64,000 nucleotides of DNA. It comes from Apteryx mantelli (Eukaryota; Chordata; Aves; Apterygiformes; Apterygidae). Every line of letters begins with the position of its first letter. Position 1 is the first letter of the stretch. The stretch is taken from the NCBI RefSeq assembly GCF_036417845.1, contig NC_089980.1:62618501-62682500 (forward strand), in the 5' to 3' direction. The notes beneath the pieces are model-generated. The model saw only the letters and a program-made list of their open reading frames with translations. It had not been told where the DNA came from and ran no database searches. A program made the position numbers and the translations under genes. Of this stretch, positions 47,751-60,369 are shown one piece after another.

Positions 47751-50700
47751 TCATGAAGACACCCAGTTGAACTATGGAGGTAGAGACCTTTCATAGGCAA
47801 GTTTTGGTCTGTGAATGCCTCTTTCAGACAGCAGCGTGTGGCTGTAGTAGTCTCCATGATCTGGAGCTCACCTGTGAGCAAACATGAAGATTCCTAGGCA
47901 GCTGCCTACTAGTATTGGGATTATATTCTCCTGCAGATGCAATGCAGGCAGAGGAAAAGAGCAAAAAAACCTTCTGTTTTAGATCCTCTTACTTGGCAAT
48001 CAGCTTTAGACAGGATTTTCCCAGGGTCTTAAAAACAAATGGTGGAAAGGGAAAAGACTTCTTTTTCTTCTTTTTTTGTGTATGGTAAATTTGCAACTGT
48101 TACTGAGTCTCAAAACTGGAGTACGCATGCTGCAGTAAAATACAAAATGGCCAGCTTAAAAACTTTTTCATAGGGCAGACTGACGCAAGTCTTCAGAGCT
48201 CTTCAGTGCTGTTGCTGGAAAACCAATATAGCACAAAGAAAAAATGACACCAGATCCTTAGTACCTGCCTTGCTTCAGTGTGTAAACATTATAGGTGGAA
48301 TTTGGCTACCTATAAATGGATGGCTAGTGTCATTTTAGAAGTCTTTGTTTGTTTGAGACATGTGAATGAGCCTGGCTGAAATATTGTAGGATTTGAGGGT
48401 GACACAGTGGCAGCTGGATTCCAGACAGGATTCTCTGTGAAGTCTAAGGCATTAGATGCTTTGTTCAGACAAGTCCCAGCCTAGATGTAATTTTTTTCTC
48501 TAATTGGAAAGGATTTATATCATAATGTGGCTAACCAAAGTTATGGCCATGACCTATTAAAATAAATACCTCTTACTGCTTGATGATAATTTGAGATGCA
48601 ACAGAGGAAAAGAAAACAAAGAAGCTCTAATGCATTGTAGAAGAACAACCTACTTCTTATTATGCCTTACAATACTAAACTGATGAACCATCAGATCTCA
48701 ATATGGGTATTTTAATGTTTCATTTTGCACTAGTGCCTTCTTTCTTCAGTAGTGCATTCCATCACAGTACTCCCTAGCATCCAAACAAGTCTCCCAGCCT
48801 GTGTTATAAATAGCATTGGGGTTTTTTGGACAATATAATGAACTACCATCTTTAAGAAAAAAACTGTCAAGCTGTTTAGAAATGTCAGTACATGCAAAAA
48901 ATCATCTGCCACTCATAGCCCCAGGAATAACCCTGAGCTTAGATAACAGTCACCCTGGACTAGATTCAGGTATACATTACACAAGATTTTCATCATCCTG
49001 CTCTCCTGGGAGACCAAAGATTAGATAGAAATCTTTTTTAAGGATTTCAGCCTGTTCTGAGCTGTGAATCTTGCTGCCTGTGGATTTTGGACACATGAAT
49101 TTACTTCTTTCTAAATGCTTACTTTGTTTATTTCCCCACAGAGACAATACAGATATAAAGACTAATCTGACTTTTATTTTTCCTCTTCAGCATCTGTCTT
49201 CTAAATTCCAGTGACAAATCCTTTACTATTCACAATGACATATATGGCAGGAAGAACGCTGTTTCATTCCTGCCCTGAAGTGGGTTTACCTGCATAATAT
49301 TATCAGTTAAAATGTTGCTATCTTTTATCCAGTTATTTCTATTATCTGCTGTCCTTGCTGTTTTCTTTCGCTGCCTCGGAAAAGCAGAGAAAACTTTGGA
49401 GCAAATAATCCAGTTATTTCCCACACCAAATATTCTGTACAAATAAAGATAGGGAAGTTGCATATCTATTCTCAAAAAAGTTGTGTTGAAGTTATTAAAT
49501 TTATTATAATAAATGCATGTTTGTACAGTAGAAGGAGAATAATGGCTTAAGACAGGTATTTTTCTAACAAAGTAAAACCCTAGCAGTTGTTACCATGCCC
49601 ATTATCTTGGCAAGAGCAAAGCAGATAGATATCAGAAAGAACATTACAGCAACAGTTCCTTTTCTAACTGAACAGCCAAGCTTGCTGTTCTTATCTTTAA
49701 AGTATCCACTTAACATATGTATTTGTAAGCAATATGCACTACATGATATATCCAGTATACTTTGGCTATCTTATTTGATTGGATAATATTGTACTTTAAT
49801 CACTAATATAATTAGAAGAGTAACTGTAGTCAGACACGAGTTTTGTAAGTGTCTTAACTTCATTAATATTTTAAAGGGACACAAGGCTAAAACATCTCTA
49901 TGACTTGACTTACAAACTTCAAACCCAGCACACTAAGACATTACAAATTTAATTGCCGATATCACTCCATTAAAAAGATCTCCCATCTTTTATCTTAAAC
50001 CCCTATGCACTTACATCTATGTTCTTGCTTGTGCTATGCTTAATAATCTTACATGTGTGTAACAGGAACTAATACAACTTCTAATTAGATCGTTCAAAAA
50101 CCTAATTTGTTTCTGTTTTGATTCTTCCTTTGCCATTTTTCTAGAAGGCTTAATCTGTATAACAAGTAGAGGGCCAGTGGCTAGATACTGTTCCCTTTTT
50201 CTTCTCATATGAAAATCGTATAAAATTGAGAGAGAGAGAGAGAGAAAAACAGCTAAAATAAACAGAAATTACTTTGAAAACCAGAAGAATTTAACAAATG
50301 TTGATTTCCTTACCCAGGCAGTTTATAGCATCAGCTGACACAATTCAGTAGAGAACTAGTTTGATTTGAAATTACTGATCTGTTTTCTTTTTATGTAAAT
50401 TTTCCATTCTATTTTGCCTTTAGGAACGCTTCAGTATATTTTAATAGCTTATATATTTCTCCATTATGTATTGGTTTAGAAGACGTACATTGCATAACTC
50501 TATAGTTTTTCATCTTCTGTAAAAGGCAGAAACATTTGACATGGCAGCTGTTCTATTAAGGATTTTCTAACTACCTCATAATCCCTTTCTCCATGGTGGG
50601 GTTAAGAAGACTATAGCATCATTAACCAGTTTTCTTAATTATTTTATTTACTTGACTTATCGTCAACCTTACCTTTGCCTGTGAACTAGCTTTTCTGGTT

Positions 50701-51479
50701 TATCATGGTTCTAAATATAAATGTGAAATATGTGAACATTTTGATAAAGATTTTTAAAAGCCACTGGTGAGTTTTAATATAACAACTATTCAAAAAATTA
50801 CCGGACTGATTTCTTACAATAGCCATTGTATTTAGTCACAAAATTGTTCAAAATACTGTTTTGTGCTTAAACAGAAATTTTCCAACTCTGTCAACCAGTT
50901 GTTCTTCTTTTTGGAAAGTTTGGATAAAATCCATTCAGCAGTTTGGTATTCTGTGCATGAGATCACTTCCACTAGGGAGAAAGTAATTATCTGTCAGAAT
51001 TTCTGTTTTCCTCAGAAAATGAATGAAAAAAATGTTAAAACAACACTGAAATACTTCTAGATGGTGTGTAATTCCAGGATCATATCGACAGTCCTGACCT
51101 CTCCATGTTTATTACAGAACAGAACTGGTTAGGTAGATCAACCTCCACAGAGAGTCTTGCTTCAAAATAGTAAATATGCTATTACAGCAAGTGTGTGAAC
51201 CATCTGCATTATCTCACCCCTGTGTATCTCTTGATTCTCTAGCTATCACCATTACTGTTCCTAAGTAGAAGTGATATCTTTTATCAGCCCAGCTTTCATG
51301 ACTGGAAAAAGACAGTCCTTGAGGCACAAAGAAGAGCTTGTGTGCACAAAAACTTGTCTAATATTTTCAACTACGTTGGTTGGTCTAACCAAAGATATTG
51401 ACTCTACCTATAAGGCTTGTCTGTTGTACATACATCACAGCAAAAGCAAACAAACAGAAAGCCTTTTCTACCTTTATTT
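47751..51479. other. Intergenic DNA between the two plasminogen copies, nothing recognised
   Basis: AT-rich; short chance frames only. Includes a (GA)n tract at 50228-50245. The tandem-duplication junction should lie somewhere between the pseudogene end and about 51.4 kb, but I could not place it. Confidence 0.5.
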
Positions 51480-53340
51480 GTATGGAATGGTACTTTTTTC
51501 CCAGGGATTCTCAGTCTGTGAAATGATTCCCACCTCTAGAAGATAAGTGGACTGAAAAACTTTTCTGCTTTAATTGTTCTGATGTAGTTAAACTGACAAA
51601 ATACCCAGAAGTGGATGTAGTTATGGAAGGGTTCATACTAACATAGATTCTGGCTGTGCCCTACCCAGCATAAGCTACACTTCTATGTCCATCTTTTACT
51701 CATATCTCTAACTTCATGAAAGTTTTTACTGATATGGCTTTGCTAGTTGAACTTTCTAGAGTAGGCCTAGCCATAGCTTACCTGGGATTTTTTGCTTAAG
51801 ATGCACATGGATAAATCCCTATTCTGACTACTAAGAGAGGAGCCAGTTCGGTGGATGAAAAAGCTCAGTCTTTGCTCAGTGCCAGGAGCAATTTTTTGAA
51901 GAAGCTACACAGTTGAGTTGTTGAATTTTGGATACTTTTCTGATCCAGCCGTATGCTCTATTTGCCGAGCATATTATTATGGCAATACCCAAGATCGTTG
52001 GCTATGAACAAAAGCCTGGATGCTGCTTTAGTAGCAACTCTCCTAACATATCAGGCCTCAGCCTACCTGCCTGCCTGCCTGCCTGCGTCCCTCCTTCCCT
52101 TCTTTCTTTCCTTCTCTTTTTTTGCATCAGATAAGGCTATTGAAAGAAAAGACATTTTTCAAACATAAATAATAATTTAACTATCTGTGTGAAGGGTGAT
52201 TAAAGCTAATATGCTTTCTGGAAGAATTCCCAAGATGGACAGCTAAATCCATCTCTAGCCCACTAAATCAAGTGGGCTTGTTTTGCATTGTTAATGTGAG
52301 GTCCAGGAAAAGAATAAGAACTGCAGGTGCTCAACATCTCTGAACATTGAGGTCTCTTTCCCAGGGTACCTAAGTATGCATTTAATCTTCAAATGTAGGG
52401 CTAAACCTTATTAAGAAAGCACTTGCAAAACCCCGAATCTGCAAGTTCTGCATTGTACTGGGACAAGATGCCTGCAGGTTTGCAGATGATTAAGGGATCA
52501 CACTGTAGAGCTTCTGCTTTCTTTATTCTTGCCTGAATGCTTTGTGCCCTAGGTTTGTTCCCACACATGGAGGCACGGGCACAGGGGAAGAGGAAAAGGG
52601 CATTTTCTACAACTGTCCTACCTTTGGAGAGACAGGGCTTTTCTCCCTCTCACCTTAGGCAGCCAAGTCCTTTTTATACAGAAATACCTCCTCCTAAGGC
52701 CTCGAGCCAAGAAGAAACAGAGATAAAAGTTTTATTGTTTCAATCTCCTCGATGAAAAAAATGTAATCTCTCAAGAAGGATATCTACATAACTTGACAGT
52801 CTGAAACTCCAGAAGCAGGGCAGAGGCCAGAGGAGAACCTGAACAACTACTGTATAGAGAATAAAAGTTCATGGTTCCGAGCAGTTTGCTGACTCACCAG
52901 GCAAGAAAGTGGCATGATCTCACATCAGAAAAGGGAGGAGAATAAAAATAGTTCATTACAGCATGGGATTGCTAATGTGTCCTAATATAAAGGCCAGTAC
53001 CTTCTGCCTGTAGCAATTTAATGTCAAGTTGTTTCCAAAGAAAATAAAATTGTGATTAAAAGGGACTTTATCCAAAAGCACATATTCTAAAGTGTTTTTA
53101 GAGATGGAAGAGTTACAGCTCTAGTGATTTCCTAAAATAGCATCCTTTACAGGAAAGGAGAGCAATAAGCTGCTGTCACTAGAAAGCCCAGTTGCCAATG
53201 ACACTAGCTAAGTTTAAAGTCTGCTGGATAGGAGGAGCTGAGGGTGTCTGAGATCATGTTAGGCTTAATGTTATATCCAGACAAACAATATATTGTTTTC
53301 ATTTTACTGGACAAAGTTAGCTCTTATTTGTGTTCATGAG
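51480..53340. repeat. Segmental duplication copy B, block 1
   Basis: Paralogue of 7790-9900 in the same order, including ATGGTACTTTTTTCC (51487 and 7796), AACATCTCTGAACAT / AGTGTCTCTGAACAT, and TTTACTGGACAAAGTTAGCTC / TTCACTGGACAAAGTTAACTC. A (CCTG)n and pyrimidine-rich tract at 52065-52125 is present only in this copy. No gene recognised. Confidence 0.8.
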
Positions 53341-53509
53341 CTGACTGCTAACATTGTAATGTATGTAAACGTATGCAGTCATCTGAATTGTTTGGCATTT
53401 ATTTTATGCTAGTGAATTTCAGTCACTGACAAGTGACCCATGACAGGATATCCAGCTGACCACAGTCACTTCTATTAGGGGGAGAGGAGAGGTATATGTG
53501 GGAAATGGT

Positions 53510-54091
53510 TTCCCTCAGATGAGACTGAACAAGATTCTCCTTAAAGGGAGGCCCAGCTTATGACAGAAAAATAAATGACAACATAACACCTGAGACTGGC
53601 AGGAAGGTATAGAGGACTAAAACAAACATAGGACTAAGGTAGTCCAGACATTGTGTTCATAAAACATTGGCCTGTGTTGTAGCTCGCTGTGTTCTCATGT
53701 ATAGTTTTGCCATTTTCTTTAAACCCAGTAAAACATGTATTAATAAATGTCATAGAAGATTATTATCTCTTTGCTTAGTGAAATGTCTAAGCAAAACAAG
53801 TAAGTTCTTCCAAAGGGTTGTAAAAAGTGATTGCAACAGTAATCTCTTTGCCAGTCCATCTTCCAGCCCTGCACTGTGTGCGAAAAGTCACAATGGTTGT
53901 AAACATGGAAAAGATCATGCAAAAGGTCTTTATTAGTGCTACATTTGTGCATCTGCAGGGGGAAGGATGACAGATAGCCAAGTATCATGAACATTAAATT
54001 TCTCCATTGAAAGAAGCTGCTTTTGCAGATTTTTTGCTACAAAGATGCCCATTACCTTGGATTCTTTCCTGTGGTGCTGAGTGCCAACTTG
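53510..54091. repeat. Segmental duplication copy B, block 2, left part
   Basis: Paralogue of 13111-13735. It ends at GTGCCAACTTG (54081-54091), exactly where copy A continues directly into the sequence found here only after 54932. Confidence 0.8.
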
Positions 54092-54932
54092 GGCAGCTAC
54101 GTATGCTCACATAGATTGTGTGATGAATTGTTTCTCTGCAAAATATTACATCAAAAAAGCCCCTGAAATGGGACTTTGATTGCAAACTAAAGGAGATTTT
54201 TAAAGAAAGCAGTAATATCAGATGAACCATAGATTAATTCAAGGCCTGCTGGCATTTTACGCTGTATATAAGGACTGGGAGTCCTGGTGGGCAACAAGTT
54301 GACCATGAGCCAGCAATATGCCCTTGTGGCCAAGAAGGCCAATGGTATCCTAGGTTGCATCAGGAAGAGCATTGACAGCAGGTCAAGGGACCATGTCCTT
54401 CCCCTCTACTCAGCCCTGGTGAGTACAGTGTCCAGATCTGGGCTCCCCAGTAAAAGAGAGACATAGACCTACTGAAGCGAGTCCGGAGAAGGGTTACCAA
54501 GATACTGAAGGGACAGGAGCATCTCTCACATGAAGAAGACTGAGAGAGCTGGTACTGTTCAGCCTGGAGAAGAGAAGACTGAGGAGGGATCTTATCAATG
54601 TGTATAAATATCTGAAGGGAGGGTGTAAAGAAGATGGGACCAGACTCTTTTCAGTGGTGCCCAGTGAGGAGGAGAGGCTACGAACACAAACTGAAACACA
54701 GGAAGTTCTGTCTGAACATGAGGAAAAACTTCTTTACTGTGAGGGTGACTGAGCACTGGAACAGATTGTCTAGAGAAGTTGTGGAGTGTCTATCCTTGGA
54801 GATGTTCAAAAGCCATCTGGATAGAGTCCTGGGCACCTGGGCTCTAGGTGATCCAGCTTGAGCAGGGGAGTTAGTTAGACTAGATGTTCTCCGGAGGTGC
54901 CTTCCAACTTCAACAATTCTGTGATTCTGTGG
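54092..54932 (+). mobile_element. CR1 LINE inserted in copy B only
   Basis: About 840 bp absent from copy A. From about 54265 it is a clear CR1 3' end: GTCCTGGTGGGCAACAAGTTGACCATGAG, TGGCCAAGAAGGCCAATGG, TCAGCCTGGAGAAGAGAAG, and the terminal CTTCCAACTTCAACAATTCTGTGATTCTGTGG. A 75-codon frame at 54634-54861 keeps the CR1 ORF2 C-terminal pattern ([16 protein letters not shown]). The first 170 bp (54092-54264) are not recognised and may be 5' CR1, another insert, or sequence deleted from copy A. Less diverged than the other CR1 pieces here. Confidence 0.9.
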
Positions 54933-55060
54933 AAAGAACAGGAAGGAATTTTAATGCACATGAAACTGAAAGGGCTTCTTCTGGACAGATAGACATTTAT
55001 AACTAAAGAAACTTTGCATTATGTAGAGAGGAGGGACTTCTTTCTTAGTTATGACATGTG
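54933..55060. repeat. Segmental duplication copy B, block 2, right part
   Basis: AAAGAACAGGAAGG, CATGAAACTGAAAGGGCTTCT, GACAGATAGACATTTATAAC and TTTGCATTATGTAGAGA match 13740-13850 of copy A. Confidence 0.8.
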
Positions 55061-56080
55061 CCAGACAGGGAACTAAACTTCTCATGTCCCTAGCTTGTAG
55101 CTTCTGACTTAAATGATCACCTTCACCTATGAAATCAAGTACCTACTGGCACAACATGGAGGAATTCTGATCAAACCTTTGCCCCGAACATATTTCCTCT
55201 TTCAAGTAATAAAACTGTATGAGTGGAGTAGCCTACTGAAAGCAGAAAGGCTTTCCCTGTAGTTCTTGCTATGAGGAAGTCCATGGCAAGAACACCATCT
55301 CCAGGCCTGCATAAGCTTATTTCACAGCAGGAGCAAGCTAGATGCCCTCATGTGAAGATATCCTGAGACAGCATTTTTCCTGAGAGAAAGATCTGAAATA
55401 GTACTCTTAGCCCAATGTTTAGTCTACCAAGAGGGTATTTATCACCTGACATATTTCAGAGCAGATGCAGACTACCAGAAGGTCTAGCTTGGCACAGCTA
55501 CAATGAAGGCACTCTAGGACCACCTGTAGGAGAATAAACATGTGCAACATCGGAAACAACAGGGATGTAGCCCTTCTTGCCTTGCCTGTGTCTAAACATT
55601 GCTCTGATAAGAAGCAGCCTTGGCTAGCAAACACACTGCTGGAAAAGTGAAGTCTGGGGCCACACGGCATGGAGGTGGCTGTAAAACTTACTCTACAGAG
55701 CACAATGAGAGATGTTAGTCATCTCAGTAATGTCAACTCAGACGTTTGCTTGCAAACATCTGAAGCAGGTTGAGACATTACTGTCATATACCTACTTGCT
55801 TTAGCAATACTGAAATTTATCATGAATATCTTGTATGTATTAGTTATATGTGTTTTGCTTGAGGTATTCTGCATGTAGTTCAAATCTCACATTGAGTGTT
55901 GTCTGAATGCATTTCTAAAAACCCTGCTGTTACATTAGTTATGTAAACATAATCTATTCATGCAGAGGATATTCTACTAGGTTTTTACTATCTTGGGTTA
56001 TTTTTACAGTTCTGTTATTCTACTTAGTAGTTTGTTAATTTTTCATTTACTCTAAGAAGGGAAATAATTAAATTACAGCA
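55061..56080. other. Intergenic DNA, nothing recognised
   Basis: Short chance frames, the longest 94 codons on the minus strand at 55419-55703, without motif. Alignment to copy A is unclear here. Confidence 0.5.
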
Positions 56081-56300
56081 AAAAACTTTAGGTTAGACAT
56101 CAAGAAAACCTTAAGTGTAAGGATACTTTACTGTAAGTTAGCTACTTTCCCAAGGATGGTGTGGGATCTCCATCCCAGGAAGTTTTTATGGCTGGTTGTT
56201 CAAGCAGCAGTCAGGAAGGACATGGTGCAGTTGATTCTGTTTGAGGGAATGGAGATGGACTAGGCGGTTTCTGGGCATCATTTTGCAGCCCTTCTACTGT
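56081..56300 (+). mobile_element. Old CR1 LINE 3' fragment
   Basis: TTTAGGTTAGACATCAAGAAAACC, a TTTACTGTAAG segment, GGTGTGGGATCTCCATCCCAGGA, CAGTCAGGAAGGACATGGTGCAG and GATGGACTAGGCGGTTTCTGG follow the order of a CR1 3' region (RT C-terminus and 3' UTR). Highly diverged and rearranged. Confidence 0.65.
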
Positions 56301-57640
56301 TATAATAAAGGGCACAAATTCACACTTTGGGTGTATACAGTGCATTTCAAAGTAAAAGTTCAACTATTTATAGCCACCTGCGGGAGGAAAAAACATGGGG
56401 CCAAACAACAGCAGAAAGAAAGGGACTCCAGGCCCATGTCTCAAAGCTTCCTCACAGACAGCAAGCCATAGAGACCTTCCATCCTGAGAGCAGTTAGCCA
56501 TGGACAACCAACTGTTTCTGACTATTAATGTGGGCATCGTTCCTCTGAGTACACTCCATTGGAACTCTCTGTCCTTTAGATGGGTTTCAACTGCATGTCC
56601 ATATGGGGAGGATCATACAGGCTAGATTATGTTTTAAAAGGACTATCAGTCTCTTCTTTTGCAAGGTCGTTTAGGTCAAGATTTTTTCTGAAGCTTTTTA
56701 TCATCTGATAATTCAGCATCTGACTATTCCAAATAAAGAGCTTTCAATAAGAGCACTGCTGAAAGCCTGCTGGTAACTCCTGTGATGATCACACTGAGAG
56801 GCTGGCTGGATTCGAGCCTGAAGCAGGAGAACAGCAGCTGGGTTGGAGCCAGAGTCCCAGTTTGGCAGGGCCTGGGAGGGCAGAAATTCTCCCTCACCAG
56901 CTGTGGGAGAACTGGCAGAGGCCAGGGAATCAGGCCTAAACAAGTCTGACTTGCATGTATTTCTTGTCATAGCTGGAGGGCATTTCTGCTAAAAACAACT
57001 GATCTGTCAAAGTGAGGCAACTCTAGAAGTTGCAATTATGTTGTGAAAAGCAGGGGCAAACCAACTGTGCTCAGTGTGCCCAGGGCAGGAGAAACTGTCA
57101 CTTGAGTAAAATGACATTACTTGTAGGCTTGTACTGGAGAAATTCTGAGAAAGGAGATTTCTGAGTGTTCCCAGGACAGTTTGGAAAAGAAGGGATTTTT
57201 TCTTTCTTTAAAGAGTATTATTCTGCTCAGGTAGTTTTCCTGTGGCAAGGATTCTGTGTTATTGTGCTCTTCCCAAAGGAAACCAAAATGCTTGAGGGAT
57301 GACCTACAGCACTGAACTGCAGCCCACCAACAGAGCAGAGTGTGTGGAAATACCTGAGGTGGTTAGTGGTGACTGCAGCAGCAGCAATTACAGTAAATAA
57401 AGCTGGGAAATGCTGTGGATTCCTGGAAATGCAATGTCCTCTTTTCAAGTCAACAAGTTGTGGGAGTGGATCAATGGAGAAGGAAGGTGCTGGGTAGGTG
57501 CAAAAGTCATTCCACAGAGAAAAGAGGGGGACTGCTGGTCAGGATAACTGCCAGCAGTCTGTGCAGAGTGGCAGTACAGCTGTTTTGGGGAAGTTTTTAG
57601 GTTTCCTCCATCTAATTCACCGAACTAGAGGAAAAGGAAA
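56301..57640. other. Intergenic DNA, nothing recognised
   Basis: No gene or repeat recognised; chance frames up to 85 codons. Confidence 0.5.
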
Positions 57641-57910
57641 ACAAAAGGAGTTATCTATTTCAGCCCTCTGAACTAGATATATATCTATACAGACTACACA
57701 TATATATATATACATATACGGATATAAAATATCTGTGAGCTCTTTATCAAACCTCTTCTTGAAACTTCCAGTGATGAAAATCCCACAGCCTCCCCAGGCA
57801 AAAATTCAAGTGCTTCATACTCCTTAGTGTGAAAGAGATCTTTTTTCTAATTTTGAACTTAAATCCATACTGTTGTGCTTTCTGCCATATTTATGGTGAA
57901 TAGATTATCT
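57641..57910 (-). mobile_element. Old CR1 LINE fragment, minus strand
   Basis: The plus strand shows the complement of a CR1 3' region: AGTGATGAAAATCCCACAGCCTCCCCAGGCAA, then TCAAGTGCTTCATACTCCTTAGTGTGAAAGAG and TTTCTAATTTTGAACTTAAATCC. An AT-dinucleotide tract (57677-57720) interrupts its distal end. Confidence 0.65.
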
Positions 57911-57929
57911 ACTCTTCTTTGCAGTAACC

Positions 57930-57964
<35 letters not shown>

Positions 57965-57985
57965 ACATATATGTATATATATAAT
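57930..57985. repeat. (TA)n microsatellite
   Basis: An uninterrupted TA run of about 30 nt followed by a degenerate TATATGTATATATATAATG stretch. It can form a cruciform. Confidence 0.9.
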
Positions 57986-60369
57986 GACTGTATTTGAAGA
58001 TTTTTCTCATGTATTTCCCTAGTAATATCATCTCCAGCGTTCTTTTTTATCCTTTCTTCCTTTCTCTGCCTTCCTCACACAGCTTCCCAGCAAGTTCTCT
58101 CTGATTTGCTGAGTTGTTTAACTTGGGAGAAGGAAGGCATTGATCTGTCAGACAGCCTCGTTTGATTTCCCAGACATGTGGGGAGGCCTCAAGCCAGTAT
58201 TGCTTATAAGCTTTAAATAAATACCTATAGAGTTTGAACCATATCTGTGTCCCAGCCTGGCTAAAGGGCTACACTTAGACACTACGAAGTCTTTGCCTTT
58301 TTTCTCCAAAGTAAACCTGAACTTACTAACCTCACAACAGAAAGGCAGTGAAGTATCTTTTGCCTCTATTTTATAGGTAGGAAACCTGTTGCAGTGTTTT
58401 GTCCAGGAGACATTATCCAAGGGGCAGGAATGAGCATGTAGGAGCCTCATTCACAGTCCCAAGCTCCTGGAACATGTTAAGCAGGCCCATTTCTCCGGGG
58501 TGCCTGAGGAAGGCACTTGCTTCTTGCCTTTTTCTCATCAACTTTCTTACAGCCACTCCCTCCCTTAGCTAGAAATGCAAGCAACAGGCTGTGTGAAGTC
58601 AAATGCCCATATGGACCAATTTGTGGAGTGGGCAGGAGAGATTTGGGTTTCTGACCATGCCACTGCCTTGACCATGCTGTTTCATTTCTTCATCCCTTGC
58701 CTGCTTGTGGAATAAACTGCTCAGAGCTGGGACAGTCTCATATCTGTGTGGAGCACTTAGTGCTTAAGTCCTGACTTCAGGTGGAGGCTCTGATAATATT
58801 AATAATCATCAACTCTGATATCCTGTAGCAAAAAAGTTAAGTATCCATCAGAACAAACAAGCAGGAATGGAGCTCCTATTATAAAATTGGCTTTCAAAGT
58901 TCACTGATGAGTGGAGCTAGGTGCTGTTTGGTGCTCAGTGTATCTAAACGGTGCCCTAATAGTCCACTCAGTTCGGTGGTGTGTCAGTGGACAAAATCTA
59001 CCATCCACCAGGAAACCATTAATGAGAGAGTTAGAGGACAGTGCACTCATTCACTCTGGAATATGGCTTGCAGCTGGGAATACTGTGAATAAACATGGGA
59101 AATGCTGAGCATGAAACTGGAAAACAAACAGATTGGCCAATCTTATGAAAGCATTTCTTGCAGCTGATTTCTCGCTTTCTATTTCTGTCACTGTATCTTC
59201 ACCAGTAAAGAACAATTGGGGATTAGAGAAATAAAGTACAAAGTAGTTTAGGAACTAGTTCTTTGGAATGTATTTATGTCTGATGGAAAAATGATAACTT
59301 ATCTGTATTTCATGGAGGTTGTAACTCACATGACTTTGTTTAAGAAGGTTTAAATAGCTGAGTTTCAGAGGAATTTTTCTGTTATTCTTTCCCTGCAGAA
59401 GGAACTGTCCTTGATGAGGGACACTGCACATTTGATTTCCCACTCACTTGTTTGGAGATGCATTCATTTTCTTTTCTGTTCCTGGATTTGTTTTCCTCCC
59501 AAGTGTCTTTAACTTGATTTTAAGACTTACATATTATACAAGGTCTGTCAAAAAGCCCTCTGAAGTCAGGAAAAATATTTCTGTTCCACTGACAGGCTTT
59601 ACTGAATCAGTGGCTGGAAGTATCTGCTTGTTTAACTTTCCTGTGCATCATTAAAAGAAAATGCATATTCCAAGTCAGCAGAGCAGAGCTCTATGATGTT
59701 TCTCAGTGAAGATGTAAAGTGAACCACCATGTACAAACCTCTCTCTCTCTCTCTCCAAACTGAAAGCTTGATGAAAATATTTTATAATCTGACACTTGGC
59801 ATTCATATTCTTTCTTTTTATTATTTCTATAGAGCTCTATAGTTATGTTTTTCCAGATTAATTCAAAAAGAAAAATAGCTTGAGCTCACAACCCCTTTAT
59901 TCATTTTTATCCATATTTATTTTCATTTTCAAGGGAGTGTTCCCATCCTTTCTCATTTTTCTAATTTAGACAAAATCTGCCCTGTGCTCTCTCAAAATTT
60001 GGGTTTTTTTGTTCCAAATAAGTGCCTTTTGTCACCATCTCCTAATCTTTGTCATATTTTGCAGTATCTTACAGTGAAAATGTTACATTTGGCTTTTTTC
60101 TTCCTTCTTGTTCTCCTTCTATTTTTTTTCTCTGTATTTCATGCTTGAATGCTGTCTTTCCTAGATGGAATATAGCTATGACAAAATACATCTTCTGAGC
60201 CTATTAATATGATATTAGTTGAAACCAAAGAACTTTAAGTCTCTTGTATTTCAACAATCAATACCCTTTTCAGAAATACAGAAAGTGCACTAATTGATAT
60301 AGTAACTCTTACTCTGCAAGATAAAAATATTCTTCAGATTGTCTTACCAATGCTCTGTATCTCTCTTTT
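57986..60369. other. Intergenic DNA, nothing recognised
   Basis: Includes a (CT)n tract at 59739-59755. Chance frames up to 100 codons (minus, 58148-58450) without motif. Confidence 0.5.

Noticed and set aside
54634-54861. A 75-codon protein-coding gene
   Set aside because: It is the C-terminal remnant of the CR1 ORF2 ([16 protein letters not shown] pattern) inside a truncated CR1.
57930-57985. A replication origin or matrix attachment site in the TA-rich stretch
   Set aside because: It is a simple (TA)n microsatellite; nothing else supports such a function.
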